64,000 nt of DNA, from the NCBI RefSeq assembly GCF_003058365.1, contig NZ_CP028858.1, positions 496,001 through 560,000 on the forward strand, read 5' to 3'. Of the stretch, positions 1-9,476 are shown piece after piece. Within the stretch, counting starts at the first letter, position 1. Every line of letters starts with the position of its first letter. Source of the stretch: Halococcoides cellulosivorans. Lineage in GTDB: Archaea > Halobacteriota > Halobacteria > Halobacteriales > Haloarculaceae. A model generated the notes under the pieces. It did not search any database and had not been told where the DNA came from. It saw nothing but the letters and a program-made list of their open reading frames with translations. The position numbers and the translations under genes are program-made.

Positions 1-433
1 TGACCGTCCCGCTGATCTCCCGGAGGAGGACACTCTCCATGCCGAACTCGTAGCGGTCGGGCGTCGTCGCGATCACGACGCCTTCGGGGTCGTCCAAGGG
101 CAGGTCCTCGGGCGCGTGGACGGGTGCGCCCGTGGCCTTGCGGAGTGGATCGATCCACTCGTCGCCGTATTTGGCTTTCGTCCCGATCACGATCGTATCG
201 AGTGGGTCAAGGAGTGCCTCGAACAGCGCGGCGAGACGGTCGGCGTGTTCGACGCCGAGCCAGCGATCCTTGATGAAGTCGGGTTCGCTCTCCTGGTGGT
301 TGACCAGCAAGGCCTCGACCTCGTCGAGACGCTCCCACTTCGCGTAGGACGGAAAGCCTGCACCGCCGGCCCCGGCGATGCCGGCGTTTCGGATGCGGTC
401 GACGACGTTCGCGAGATCGAATCGATCGGGCAT
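1..433 (-). CDS. RnfC/NuoF-like electron-transfer subunit, N-terminal part (runs off the left edge)
   Basis: The minus strand is open from an ATG at 433 to the window edge, giving 144 residues of an incomplete protein. Near the N-terminus it has the glycine-rich motif GIAGAGGAGFPSYAKW (about residues 18-33), the FMN/NAD-binding signature of RnfC and NuoF-type (complex I 51 kDa-like) subunits, followed by LVNHQESEPDFIKDRW, typical of the start of the same fold. The family transfers electrons between NAD(H), flavin and Fe-S centres. The Fe-S ligands and C-terminal SLBB/ferredoxin parts lie outside the window, so the exact complex cannot be told. It is divergent from the helicase gene at 542. 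I recognise the family well; the assignment to a particular RnfC, PduS-like or NuoF-like protein is uncertain. Confidence 0.75.
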   Translation of the reverse strand, partial: MPDRFDLANVVDRIRNAGIAGAGGAGFPSYAKWERLDEVEALLVNHQESEPDFIKDRWLGVEHADRLAALFEALLDPLDTIVIGTKAKYGDEWIDPLRKATGAPVHAPEDLPLDDPEGVVIATTPDRYEFGMESVLLREISGTV

Positions 434-541
434 GCGGCCCCGTCGCCCGCTCGGGACAAGAAAGTCGGGGCCGTCGACGCTCTCGCGGGCCGGCGGGTGG
501 CGACCCGCGCGCTTTTGAGCGGGCGGACCCGAATCCCGCCG

Positions 542-2893
542 ATGACCGACGCGGCCTGGGAGGAGTATTTCGGCTTCGACGAGCCGTATCAGAGCCAGGC
601 CGACGCCGTCGAGACCGCCATCGCGACCGCTCGCGACGGCGGGTATCTTGCGCTCGAAGGCCCCTGCGGGACGGGCAAGACGATGGCCGCGCTGACCGCC
701 GCGGCGACACTCGTCCGAGAGGACCGTTTCGAGCGCGTCCTCGCGGTCACCCCCGTCAAACAGCAGTTAGCGCAGTTCGTCGACGACCTCCGGACGCTGA
801 ATCGCGGGCTGGAGGAGCCACTCGCGGGTGTCTCCCTCGTGGGAAAAAGAGATCTCTGCCCGCTCGCGCTGGGTGAGATCTTTCCACCGAAGACCGGTGT
901 GCAATCGCGGTGTGAGGAGCTTCGCGAGCAGACTGCCGACCTGGTCGAGGGCGACGGGCAACGCGACCCCGCCGGGGAGGTGGCACTCGGCGGCGACGTC
1001 GACGACGCGTGGTGGGATCCCGGGCGAGGCCGTGACCTGGCCGCCCACGCCCGGCCGGATTCGGGCGGCCAGCAGGCTCTCGGTGGGCGGTCGTTCAGGG
1101 TCGCCGGCGTCGACGCTCCCTACCGGCCCGAACAGCCACGCGCGCCCGAGGCGATGGCCGACAGCGATGACCCGCCGCTCTACTGTGCGTTCGAGGCCGA
1201 CTGGTACGCCCGGAATCGTGGCTCGCCCGTCGGCTTCGACGCCGGAGAGGGCCACGTCGTCGCGCCCGAGGACTACTTGCCCGCCGCGACCGAGGCGGGG
1301 ATCTGCCCGCATCGGGCGATGACGGTCGCGATCGATCACGCCGACGTGATCGTCGGCAACTACAACCACCTGTTCGGTGGGGGCGGACGCGCGCTGCTCG
1401 AAGCGATCCTCGACGACCGCACGTTCGTGATCGTCGACGAGGCCCATCGCCTCGAAGAACGCGTCCGGGACCTGCTCTCCGATCGGGTCGGCCGCCAGAC
1501 GCTCGTGCAGGCGCGCAACGACTGCCACCGGATCGTCACGTACGCCAAGAGCGATCCCGAGCAGAAACGCGCCGTACGGCGGCACTGTGACCCCTACGAC
1601 GTACCCCTCGACGCGATCGAACGTGCGCGGGACTTTTACGACGATCTGATCGGGTGGATCGACGACCGCGCCAATGCCCACCTGGATCGCGAAGTCGACG
1701 GGTGGCCCGAGGATCCACCCGAGGAGTCGATCGAGATTCCCCTGCGCGACCCCGAGACGGCCGAGCGCGACGATATTACCGGGCGAGCGGCCGCCGAGGG
1801 CTACGATGGATCGGACTGGCGCACCCTCGACACCGTCGGCGCGGCCGTCGAGGACACCCTGCGCGAACTCTCACTTGCTCGCTCGCCGGTCGTCGCCGCG
1901 GTCGGGACGATCTGTCGGCGGTATTACGAACGCGACCAGATCGACGTGCTCCGCGAGATCGAACTGGAGTACAGCCCCCGCAGCGACGACCGCGTCGAGG
2001 GGTATCGCGCTCACTACACCGCCGGGCTGGTCGCCTACGAAACGTTGCCTGCCGAATCGCTGGCCCGAACGTTCGACGAACTCGGTGGGGGCATCCTGAT
2101 GAGCGCGACGCTGTCGCCACTCGACGTGTTCGCCGAGGTCGCGGGGCTGGACGCCCTCGATCGTCCAATCGCGACGCGATCCTATCCGCTGCGCTTTCCC
2201 GAGGCCAATCGCGCGTCGTGGATCGTCGACGCGCCCGCCTACACCGCCCACAATCGCGGCGACCCGGTCGCCGACGAGGCTGCCTGGTCGAGCACACGCG
2301 ACGCCTACGCCCAGATCCTCCGGGCGGTGGGCCGGAGTCCGGGCAACGCGCTGATCGCGATGCCGAACTACCGGGAGGCGCGGTGGGCCGGCGAGTACCT
2401 TCAGGGCGTCCTCGACCGCGCAGTCCTGATCGATCAGTCTTCCTCGGCCCGGGCGACCGACGAGCTGAAATCGGAGTTTTTCAGCGGGCCGGGGAAAGTG
2501 ATGGTCACGAGCACGCGCGGGACGCTCACCGAGGGCGTCGATTACGACGGGTCGAAACTCGCGACCGCGGCGGTCGTCGGGATCCCGCTGCCGAACGTCG
2601 GCTCACCGCGCGTCCGGGCGGTCAAACACGCCTACGGCGAGCGCTTCGGGGCGGATCGGGCCTTCGAGTACGCGCTGACGGTGCCCGCGGTCCGGCGTGC
2701 GCGCCAGGCCATCGGCCGGGTGATTCGGGGGCCCGAGGAGGTCGGCGTGCGCATTCTGGCCGGGCGGCGCTACGTCGAGGGCGCACGGCACTCCGTGCAC
2801 GCGTATCTCTCGCCCGGGGAGCGCGAGGAGTTCGTCCGGATGACGCCCGACTTTCTCGCGGATCAGATCGCGGGGTTCTGGGACGGGCGGTGA
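542..2893 (+). CDS. XPD/Rad3-family ATP-dependent DNA helicase
   Basis: A superfamily 2 helicase of 783 residues, a usual size for haloarchaeal XPD/DinG-type proteins. Walker A is GPCGTGKT (about residues 40-47), the DEAH box is VIVDEAHRLEE (about 297-307), and motif VI is QAIGRVIRG near residue 724. Between motifs I and II are four separated cysteines (GKRDLCPL, QSRCEEL, LYCAFEADW, GICPHRA) that match the Fe-S cluster domain of XPD. The family unwinds DNA 5' to 3' in excision repair or R-loop/G4 removal. The frame is open upstream as far as 116, but I start at the ATG at 542 because the earlier part overlaps the divergent gene and the family begins this close to the Q-motif. A stretch of about 100 residues between the first cysteines looks low-conservation. 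Confidence 0.93.
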   Translation: MTDAAWEEYFGFDEPYQSQADAVETAIATARDGGYLALEGPCGTGKTMAALTAAATLVREDRFERVLAVTPVKQQLAQFVDDLRTLNRGLEEPLAGVSLVGKRDLCPLALGEIFPPKTGVQSRCEELREQTADLVEGDGQRDPAGEVALGGDVDDAWWDPGRGRDLAAHARPDSGGQQALGGRSFRVAGVDAPYRPEQPRAPEAMADSDDPPLYCAFEADWYARNRGSPVGFDAGEGHVVAPEDYLPAATEAGICPHRAMTVAIDHADVIVGNYNHLFGGGGRALLEAILDDRTFVIVDEAHRLEERVRDLLSDRVGRQTLVQARNDCHRIVTYAKSDPEQKRAVRRHCDPYDVPLDAIERARDFYDDLIGWIDDRANAHLDREVDGWPEDPPEESIEIPLRDPETAERDDITGRAAAEGYDGSDWRTLDTVGAAVEDTLRELSLARSPVVAAVGTICRRYYERDQIDVLREIELEYSPRSDDRVEGYRAHYTAGLVAYETLPAESLARTFDELGGGILMSATLSPLDVFAEVAGLDALDRPIATRSYPLRFPEANRASWIVDAPAYTAHNRGDPVADEAAWSSTRDAYAQILRAVGRSPGNALIAMPNYREARWAGEYLQGVLDRAVLIDQSSSARATDELKSEFFSGPGKVMVTSTRGTLTEGVDYDGSKLATAAVVGIPLPNVGSPRVRAVKHAYGERFGADRAFEYALTVPAVRRARQAIGRVIRGPEEVGVRILAGRRYVEGARHSVHAYLSPGEREEFVRMTPDFLADQIAGFWDGR

Positions 2894-2958
2894 CACGGTG
2901 ACAACACGCTCTCGATAGCGGTTCGAGATGTCCTTTCGACGGATCGGCGCGGAATCTG

Positions 2959-3210
2959 CTACGTGTCGTCGCAGCCCCAGGTATCGTGGTCGCTCGTCGC
3001 GTCCGTCGGTTCCGTCCGGTCGTATCCATCGAACTTGGCGAACGTGCCACCCGGCTGCGTGACGACCTCGACCCGGATGCGGTCGTCAGATTCCAGGTGC
3101 CACCGGAGTCGATCGCCTGCCTCGATGTCGAGTTCGCGCCGAACGCGGGTCGGGATGACCGTCCGGGTGCCCTGGACAGTGCTTACGGCGTCGACATCGT
3201 CGCCGCTCAT
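2959..3210 (-). CDS. AbrB/MazE/SpoVT-type DNA-binding protein
   Basis: An 83-residue protein whose first half reads as a swapped-hairpin AbrB domain: STVQGTRTVIPTRVRRELDI followed by EAGDRLRW. Such domains bind DNA as dimers and act as antitoxins or small transcription factors. There is no adjacent toxin gene, so this is probably a solitary regulator. The start is taken at the ATG at 3210, directly before the domain; the frame is open further upstream but that part is basic and unlike the family. It is convergent with the helicase gene and divergent from the thioesterase gene at 3326. Confidence 0.75.
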   Translation of the reverse strand: MSGDDVDAVSTVQGTRTVIPTRVRRELDIEAGDRLRWHLESDDRIRVEVVTQPGGTFAKFDGYDRTEPTDATSDHDTWGCDDT

Positions 3211-3325
3211 ATCGGCGCAACGCGATCGAGGACGAAAAGCGTCGCGACGACACGTCCACAATCGGTTCGGAGACCACAGTCCCCGTCCGCCGAACCGTTT
3301 TCACCCCACCGGACGACCCCCGCGT

Positions 3326-3763
3326 ATGGCGAGCGTCAGCGACACCTACATCGAGAATCGCGAGCGCATCCAGCCCGACGACGTGAACAACTACGGGACT
3401 GCCCACGGGGGCAACATCGTCAAGTGGATGGACGAGATCGGCGCGATGTCCGCGATGCGCCACGCCGAGACGACCTGCGTGACCGCGCGGATCAACGAAC
3501 TCCACTTCGAGCGCCCGGTCCCCGAGGGTGAGATCTGTGTGATCGAGTCGTACGTCTTCCGTGCCGGCCGGTCGAGTATCGACGTGCGCCTGCGGGCCTA
3601 TCGCGAGGAACCGCGGACGGCCGAGCGCGAGCAGACCACCGACTCGTATTTCGTCTTCGTCGCCGTCGACGAGGAGATGCAACCCACCGCAGTCCCGGAG
3701 TTGACCGTCGAGAGCGATCGGTGTGAGCGTCTGCAACGCGACGCGCTCGACGGCCTGGAGTGA
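3326..3763 (+). CDS. Acyl-CoA thioesterase, hotdog fold
   Basis: A 145-residue single hotdog-domain protein. The segment NNYGTAHGGNIVKWMDEIGA (residues 18-37) carries the HGG of the central hotdog helix and the acidic residue used by YciA/ACOT-type thioesterases; VTARINELHFERPV continues the fold. The family hydrolyses acyl-CoA thioesters to free acid and CoA in the cytoplasm. Length equals that of single-domain family members. The ATG at 3326 follows a non-coding stretch; upstream codons in this frame belong to an antisense shadow. Substrate chain length cannot be inferred. Confidence 0.88.
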   Translation: MASVSDTYIENRERIQPDDVNNYGTAHGGNIVKWMDEIGAMSAMRHAETTCVTARINELHFERPVPEGEICVIESYVFRAGRSSIDVRLRAYREEPRTAEREQTTDSYFVFVAVDEEMQPTAVPELTVESDRCERLQRDALDGLE

Positions 3764-3847
3764 CTGGTCCGCCGACGATCGCCAGCGCCGCTGGTCACAC
3801 GCGCCGTGCTCCGACACCACTTTGCCGCGGGGCCGGTACGGGCCGGT

Positions 3848-5962
3848 ATGGACCCGAAACGCGAACTCACGAGCGTCGACTGCCGGGCGCTCGTCGCCGA
3901 ACTCCGGGCGATCCGGGGCGCGGCCCTCGAAAAAGCCTATCTCTACCCCGAGCGCGATCTCCTCCGCCTGAAATGTCGCGAGTACGACCACGGGCGGATC
4001 GAACTCCTCTGTGAACTCGACGACCCCAAGCGCGTCCACCTCGCGGATCCCGATCGGGTGCCCGACGCGCCCGAACGGCCGCCCGACTTCGCGATGATGC
4101 TCCGGAACCGACTCAAGGGCGCGGAACTCGCCGCCGTCGAGCAGTTCGCGTTCGATCGCGTCATCGAACTGCGCTTCGAGCGATCGGACGACGCGACGAC
4201 GATCGTCGCGGAACTGTTCGGTGACGGCAACCTCGCCGTGCTCGACAGCGAGGGCGTCGTCATCGACTGTCTGCGAACGGTCCGCCTGCGGTCGCGAACG
4301 GTCGCGCCGGGTGAGCCCTACGAGACGCCCGAAGCGCCGTTCGAGCCGTTCGAGGCCACCCCGGACGCGATCCGCGAGCAGTTTCACCAATCCGATTCGG
4401 ACGTCGTCCGGACGCTCGCGACCCAACTCGAATTCGGTGGGCTCTACGGCGAGGAACTCTGCTCGCGAGCGGGCGTCCCCTACAACCTCGACGTGAGCGA
4501 AGTCACCGACGACCAACTCGACGCCATCGTCGACGCGATCGACGCGCTGGGTGACCAGCTCGAATCCGGCGATCTCGACCCCCAGATCTATCGCGAGGAC
4601 GACTCGCCCGTCGACGCGACGCCCGTCGCACTCCAGGAGTACGAGGACCTCGACGCGGAGTCCGTCGACTCGTTCAACGACGCACTCGATCGGTACTTCC
4701 ACGAGCGCGCGCAGGTCCAGAGCGCCACGAGCGAGAGCGCGGTCGATTCTGGACCGGACTTCGACCAGGAGATCGAGACCAAACAGCGGATCATCGACCA
4801 GCAGGAGGGCGCGATCGAGGAGTTCGACCGCGAGGCCGCACAGTTGCGCGAGCAGGCCGAAGCGCTCTATGCCCACTACGATCTCGTCGCGGAGGTCCTC
4901 GAGACGATCCGCGAGGCCCGCGAGGCCGATACGGCGTGGACGGATATCGAGGCGACACTCGACGAAGCCGCCGAGCGCGGGATTCCGGCGGGCGAAGCCG
5001 TCGAGGGCATCGATCCCGAGTCCGGCACGGTCGATCTGACGATCGACGGCGATCGAGTCACGCTCGATCCGCGAAACGGCGTCGAGAAGAACGCCGATCG
5101 CATCTATCGCGATGCGAAGTCCGTCGAGGGCAAAAAAGAGGGTGCGAAACAGGCGCTCGAACAGACCCGCTCGGAACTGGAAGCGATCCGCGAGCGCCAG
5201 GCCCGCGCCGCAGAAGCGGACTCCGGCGCGGACGCGGACGACGAGGAGTCCGCAGACGACATCCCGACCGACTGGCTCGCGCGTGACTCGATCCCGATCC
5301 GCAGCGAGGAGGACTGGTACGAGCAGTTCCGCTGGTTCCGGACTTCGGACGGCCTGCTCGTCATCGGTGGGCGCAACGCCGAGGACAACGAACAGATCGT
5401 CAAGAAGTACCTCGGGCCCGGCGATCGGTTCTTCCACACCCAGGCCGAGGGCGGGCCCGTGACGGTGCTGAAGGCGACGGGGCCCAGCGAGTCGGTGCCC
5501 GACGATCTGACGATTCCCGACCGGTCGCGCGAGGAGGCCGCGCAGTTCGCGGTCTCCTATTCCTCGGTCTGGAAAGACGGGCGGTACGCCGCGGACGTCT
5601 ACGAGGTCGGGCCCGACCAGGTCTCGAAGACGCCCGAGAGCGGGGAGTACCTCGAGACCGGCGGGTTCGCGATCCGCGGCGATCGCACCTATCACGAGGA
5701 CACCCCCGTCGGTGTCGCCGTCGGGATCGCCTGCGAGCCAGAGACCCGCGTGATCGGTGGGCCGCCGGCGGCCATCGAGAGGCAGGCGGCGACGGCGATC
5801 GAACTCGAACCCGGAAGATACGCCCAGAACGACATCGCGAAACGCCTCTACAGGGAGTTCAAAGACCGATTCACCGACGAATCCTTCGTGCGAAAGATCG
5901 CGAGTCCCGACCTGATTCAGGAGTTCTGTCCGCCCGGTGGGAGTCGGATGGTCGAGGAGTAG
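3848..5962 (+). CDS. Rqc2/NEMF/RqcH homologue (NFACT protein), ribosome quality control
   Basis: A 704-residue protein with the complete NFACT order: an N-terminal NFACT-N domain beginning MDPKRELTSVDCRALVAELR, helix-hairpin-helix segments, a long charged coiled coil (about residues 310-450), and a C-terminal NFACT-R RNA-binding domain starting near residue 489 at WYEQFRWFRTSDGLLVIGGR. In eukaryotes and bacteria these proteins bind obstructed large ribosomal subunits and recruit tRNA for template-free tailing of the stalled peptide. The ATG at 3848 gives the standard N-terminus; 14 upstream in-frame residues are unlike the family. A Pelota gene lies about 0.8 kb downstream on the same strand, which fits a shared role in clearing stalled ribosomes. 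Confidence 0.93.
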   Translation: MDPKRELTSVDCRALVAELRAIRGAALEKAYLYPERDLLRLKCREYDHGRIELLCELDDPKRVHLADPDRVPDAPERPPDFAMMLRNRLKGAELAAVEQFAFDRVIELRFERSDDATTIVAELFGDGNLAVLDSEGVVIDCLRTVRLRSRTVAPGEPYETPEAPFEPFEATPDAIREQFHQSDSDVVRTLATQLEFGGLYGEELCSRAGVPYNLDVSEVTDDQLDAIVDAIDALGDQLESGDLDPQIYREDDSPVDATPVALQEYEDLDAESVDSFNDALDRYFHERAQVQSATSESAVDSGPDFDQEIETKQRIIDQQEGAIEEFDREAAQLREQAEALYAHYDLVAEVLETIREAREADTAWTDIEATLDEAAERGIPAGEAVEGIDPESGTVDLTIDGDRVTLDPRNGVEKNADRIYRDAKSVEGKKEGAKQALEQTRSELEAIRERQARAAEADSGADADDEESADDIPTDWLARDSIPIRSEEDWYEQFRWFRTSDGLLVIGGRNAEDNEQIVKKYLGPGDRFFHTQAEGGPVTVLKATGPSESVPDDLTIPDRSREEAAQFAVSYSSVWKDGRYAADVYEVGPDQVSKTPESGEYLETGGFAIRGDRTYHEDTPVGVAVGIACEPETRVIGGPPAAIERQAATAIELEPGRYAQNDIAKRLYREFKDRFTDESFVRKIASPDLIQEFCPPGGSRMVEE

Positions 5963-5989
5963 CGGGTCCCGGTCGCCGGGAGGTCGGGC

Positions 5990-6634
5990 TCAATCGTCCT
6001 GGATCGGTGTCTCGCCGCGTTCGTACCCGGGAGCGCACTCGCTGTCTCTCCCGGTCGGTGTTTCGGGAGTGGACACCGGCCCAGGCTTCGGAGTCCCGAC
6101 GAGCACCCCCAGGAGAAAGTAGTACAGAAACGGCGTGAGGACGACGAGCGCCAGTATCCAGGGGTTCTCCGGCAGGTTGCCGTTCACCGTGATGCTCATG
6201 TAAGTCACGAAGCAGGCGATCGCACCGGAGTGTTGGATCGAGGGGAGCGCTTCGAGTTCTGTCGTGGCACGATCGGGAGCGAAAACGATCGGCACGTGAT
6301 GGTCGGTCCCGAGGTCCGCCCCGAGTACGAACACGTATCCCAGGGGAACGAGGGTGAGCGTGGCCTGTACCGTCCGATTCGACGGGAGGAGATCGAACAG
6401 CGCGACGCTCGTTGCGACCAGCACACAGCATGCCACGCCGTAGCGATGGACGCGCGGTATCGCATCGGGGTCCCACGACCAGCGCTCTGATGCGAGGATG
6501 GCGGCGTCGGCAGTCAGCGCGAGCACGATCGCGAAGACGAATCGGGTGCCATCCCCGAACTGGACCTGCCCGGTGAGGAGGACGAACCCGACGACCACGA
6601 ACAGCGCCACCGGCAGTCGCTCCCGCTCGTCCAT
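5990..6634 (-). CDS. Polytopic membrane protein of unknown function
   Basis: A 214-residue protein with about six hydrophobic segments, for example [20 protein letters not shown] at the N-terminus, [37 protein letters not shown] and [20 protein letters not shown]. The C-terminal 40 residues are polar and proline-rich and probably cytoplasmic. I recognise no family. It sits in antisense between the NEMF and Pelota genes, so it interrupts what would otherwise be a translation-rescue pair. The start ATG at 6634 immediately precedes the first membrane segment. Confidence 0.7.
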   Translation of the reverse strand: MDERERLPVALFVVVGFVLLTGQVQFGDGTRFVFAIVLALTADAAILASERWSWDPDAIPRVHRYGVACCVLVATSVALFDLLPSNRTVQATLTLVPLGYVFVLGADLGTDHHVPIVFAPDRATTELEALPSIQHSGAIACFVTYMSITVNGNLPENPWILALVVLTPFLYYFLLGVLVGTPKPGPVSTPETPTGRDSECAPGYERGETPIQDD

Positions 6635-6751
6635 GTCGATCGGTCAGGACGCGATCGGTCATATGGATTGTCATCGCTGGCGACGTTTCGGGCTCGTCGG
6701 GACCCCACCGCAGACCGACAGACACGTGCCCACGCCGCCCGACCCGCCGGT

Positions 6752-7825
6752 ATGCGCGTCGATTCGCGCCAGCCAGTCGAGGGCGGTCGCGAGCGCTGGA
6801 CGCTCGTCCCCGAGTCCCTCGACGATCTCTGGCACCTATCCTTTGTCCTCGAACCCGAGGATCTCGTCGCGGGCGACACCACCCGGCGGATCCAGCGCAA
6901 CGAGGAGAACCTCCGGGACACCGGCGGCGAACGCGAACACCTCTGGCTCGAACTCGCGGTCGAGTCGACCGAGTTCGCGAAGTTCGCCGACCGCCTCCGC
7001 GTCGGCGGCGAGATCGTGGACTGCTCCCGGGAGGACCAGCTCGGGATGCACCACACGATCAACGTCGAGGTCCACGACGAACTCGAAATCGAGAAGACGT
7101 GGAAGCCCGACCAGCGCGATCGCATTTCGGATGCCGTCGCGGCGACCGACGCGCCGAGCGTCGCGATCGCGACCGTCGAGGAGGGCCAGGCCTATCTGCA
7201 CACTGTCGCCCAGTACGGCACCGAAGAGCGCGCTTCGATCAGCGGGCCCACAGGGAAAGGCGAGTACGCCCGCGATCGCGAGGAGTTGTTCGAGGACCTC
7301 TATGCCGTCCTCCAGCGGACCGACGCCGACGCCCTCGTGCTCGCGGGCCCGGGCTTTACCAAACAGGACGCACTCGACTACATCGCGGATCGAGACGCCG
7401 ATCTCGCGGGGTCGATCCGCACGGTCGATACGAGCGCGGTCGGCGATCGCGGCGTCCACGAAGTGCTCAAACGCGGCGTCGTCGACGAGATTCAAGACGA
7501 GACCCGCATCGCCGCGGAGGCCGCGTCGATCGACGAGGTCATGGAGCGCATCGGCGCGGACGGCGCGGTCGCGTACGGGCCCGAGTCGGTCGAAACGGCC
7601 GCCGAATACGGCGCGATCGAGGAGTTACTCGTCCTCGATCGGCGCCTCCAGCGCGCCCGCCGCGGCGAGGCCTGGGAGGCGATCGACGCCGAGGCGATCA
7701 TCGAACGGACCGAACAGCAGGGCGGCGACGTGACGGTCTTCTCCGCGGAGTTCGACCCCGGTCAGCAACTCGCGAACCTCGGCGGGATCGCCGCACTCCT
7801 GCGCTATCGGATCGACGAGACCTAA
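6752..7825 (+). CDS. pelA: mRNA surveillance protein Pelota (Dom34)
   Basis: A 357-residue protein colinear with archaeal Pelota: an N-terminal Sm-like domain (about 1-125, including [20 protein letters not shown]), a central eRF1-like domain 2 (about 130-255) without the GGQ motif of release factors, and an eRF1-like domain 3 at the C-terminus (about 260-357). Pelota binds the empty A site of stalled ribosomes with aEF1A/ABCE1 and promotes subunit dissociation. The ATG at 6752 is the family start ([12 protein letters not shown]). The stop overlaps by 4 nt the stop of the convergent aminotransferase gene. Confidence 0.95.
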   Translation: MRVDSRQPVEGGRERWTLVPESLDDLWHLSFVLEPEDLVAGDTTRRIQRNEENLRDTGGEREHLWLELAVESTEFAKFADRLRVGGEIVDCSREDQLGMHHTINVEVHDELEIEKTWKPDQRDRISDAVAATDAPSVAIATVEEGQAYLHTVAQYGTEERASISGPTGKGEYARDREELFEDLYAVLQRTDADALVLAGPGFTKQDALDYIADRDADLAGSIRTVDTSAVGDRGVHEVLKRGVVDEIQDETRIAAEAASIDEVMERIGADGAVAYGPESVETAAEYGAIEELLVLDRRLQRARRGEAWEAIDAEAIIERTEQQGGDVTVFSAEFDPGQQLANLGGIAALLRYRIDET

Positions 7826-8928
7826 TTTTCGACCGTGGCCACGTACTCGGTGAGTCGATCGACGGCGGTCTCGATCCGCGGGGTGAGCATCGAGAAGCGC
7901 AACCACTCAGACCGGGCGTCACCGAACGCCGCGCCGGGCATCGCGGCGACGCCGCCCGACTCGATCATCTCGAAGACGGCGTCGAAACTTCCGCCGACGC
8001 CGGGCAGGCGCGCGAACACGTAGAACCCGCCGTCGGGCTGGTAGTACTCCGCACCGATCGCGTCGAGCCCGGCGGTAAAGGTCGCGATCCGATCCTGGAC
8101 CCGACGGCGATTCGTAGCGTACCAGTCTGGCCGGGTGGTTTCGAGCGCCCGCGCGACGGCGCGCTGGCCCGGCCGCGTCGTCGCGACGTTCGTGAGCAAA
8201 TGCCGGGATTCGATGTCGTCGATCAGATCGGCGGGCGCGACGAGATACCCCACCCGGAGGCCCGGGACGGCGAGCGTCTTCGAGAAGGAGTTCGTCACGA
8301 CCGCGGGCGCGTCCGCGTCGAGTGCGCTCTGGTGGCGACCAGCAAAGACGAAGTGGTCGTACACCTCGTCGCTGATCAGGATCGCGTCGAAGTGGGCCGC
8401 GATCGCCGCCAGTTCGTCGATCGCGTCGGCCGAGAGCGTCTGCCCCGTCGGATTGTTCGGTGTCGTGATCACGACCGCGGCGGTGTCGGTGCTCGCGGCT
8501 GCGCGGACGGCGTCGGGATCGAGTCGCCCCTCGTCGTCGACCGGGACGAGTCGTGCCCGGTTGCCGAGGAGACTCGCCCGACCGGCGTAGTAGGGATAGA
8601 CGGGGTCGGCGGCGACGATCTCTGACCCCCGCTCGGCGAGTGCGGTCGCCATCGCGACGTGATTGGCCGCGCCGGCGCCGTTGGTCACGAGCACGCGCTC
8701 CGGGTCGACACCCCGTCGATCGGCGATCGCCCGCCGCAGACGGTCGAGACCGGCCGCTGGCGGGTACTCGTAGGCGTTCGGATCGGCGGCGGCCATCGAT
8801 CGAAGCCCGTCGCGCACCCCCTCGGGTGGCCCCCAGTCGGGACTGCCCCGGGCGCAATCGACCACGTCGCGGTCGGCGCTCCTGGCGGCGGCCATCACCC
8901 GATAGAACTGCGGGCGTCGATACTCCAT
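7822..8928 (-). CDS. PLP-dependent aminotransferase, class I/II
   Basis: A 368-residue fold-type I aminotransferase. It shows the nucleotide-cofactor loop [16 protein letters not shown], the TPNNPTG motif, the [11 protein letters not shown] segment, and the PLP-binding lysine in [16 protein letters not shown]; the substrate-carboxylate arginine is near the C-terminus in SEWLRFSML. Substrate is probably an aspartate- or aromatic-type amino acid, but this cannot be fixed from sequence. The ATG at 8928 gives MEYRRPQFY; the ORF is open further upstream through the antisense of the neighbouring gene, which I reject. It follows the gene at 8930 with only one base between them, so the two are probably co-transcribed. 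Confidence 0.88.
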   Translation of the reverse strand: MEYRRPQFYRVMAAARSADRDVVDCARGSPDWGPPEGVRDGLRSMAAADPNAYEYPPAAGLDRLRRAIADRRGVDPERVLVTNGAGAANHVAMATALAERGSEIVAADPVYPYYAGRASLLGNRARLVPVDDEGRLDPDAVRAAASTDTAAVVITTPNNPTGQTLSADAIDELAAIAAHFDAILISDEVYDHFVFAGRHQSALDADAPAVVTNSFSKTLAVPGLRVGYLVAPADLIDDIESRHLLTNVATTRPGQRAVARALETTRPDWYATNRRRVQDRIATFTAGLDAIGAEYYQPDGGFYVFARLPGVGGSFDAVFEMIESGGVAAMPGAAFGDARSEWLRFSMLTPRIETAVDRLTEYVATVEN

Positions 8929-8929
8929 C

Positions 8930-9475
8930 TCACTCGGAGGCTTCGATCGGCCCCGATTCGTACAGTCGCGCACCGCAGTTTCGACAGACGAGTGCGGCGA
9001 CGTCGTACGTTCCACAACACGACTCGACGGTCTTCGAATCGAAGGTGACGGCCTCGTCACACGCCGGGCAGACGTCGAGGAACAACCGGACGCCAGAGAC
9101 GATCTCGCCGCGCCGCCGTGTCTCGAACTCCTCCCACCCGTCGACCCAGTCGAGCAGGACCGCCGCGATCGCCACGTCAGCGAGGATTGCGGCCTCGCTG
9201 GGGTAGGCTCCGATGTTCCGCTCTTTGAAATACAGTGTGACGGCATCGCCGTCGCGTTCGAACCTGATCAGATCGGGATCGACGCCGAGCCACGGCCGTG
9301 CCCGGTCGAGTGCGTCGTCGAGGTCGTCGATCGCGTCGAGTTCTCCCCGGACGGCCGCGTCGGCGCGATCGGTGAGTTCGAAGTCCGTGCCGTCGGGCGT
9401 CTCCTGGAGCACCCCCTGGTCGAGCAGGACTTCTTCGACGCTCTCGACCTCCTCGTTGGATGCGTCGCTCGCCAT
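8930..9475 (-). CDS. Haloarchaeal protein with C-terminal four-cysteine zinc site (paralogue 2)
   Basis: A 181-residue acidic protein. The C-terminal third carries CPACDEAVTF, then SCCGTYDVAALVC and CRNCGARLYES, a rubredoxin/zinc-ribbon-like set of Cys pairs. The middle (YPSEAAILADVAIAAVLLDW) looks helical. It is a clear paralogue of the gene at 9477-10028: same length, same Cys spacing and the same YPSEAA and RLYES motifs, with one base between the two genes. Function is unknown to me; a zinc-binding or DNA/RNA-associated role is a guess. The ATG at 9475 follows immediately on the stop of the upstream copy. Confidence 0.75.
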   Translation of the reverse strand: MASDASNEEVESVEEVLLDQGVLQETPDGTDFELTDRADAAVRGELDAIDDLDDALDRARPWLGVDPDLIRFERDGDAVTLYFKERNIGAYPSEAAILADVAIAAVLLDWVDGWEEFETRRRGEIVSGVRLFLDVCPACDEAVTFDSKTVESCCGTYDVAALVCRNCGARLYESGPIEASE

Positions 9476-9476
9476 C

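Noticed and set aside
1654-2901. Long Arg-rich plus-strand frame inside the helicase gene
   Set aside because: Basic, repetitive composition typical of a shifted frame; the acidic XPD-like frame explains the region.
3086-5695. An 869-residue open frame on the minus strand
   Set aside because: It is the antisense of the NEMF gene; GC-rich haloarchaeal genes produce long mirror frames. Its composition has no domain likeness and the plus-strand protein is unmistakable.
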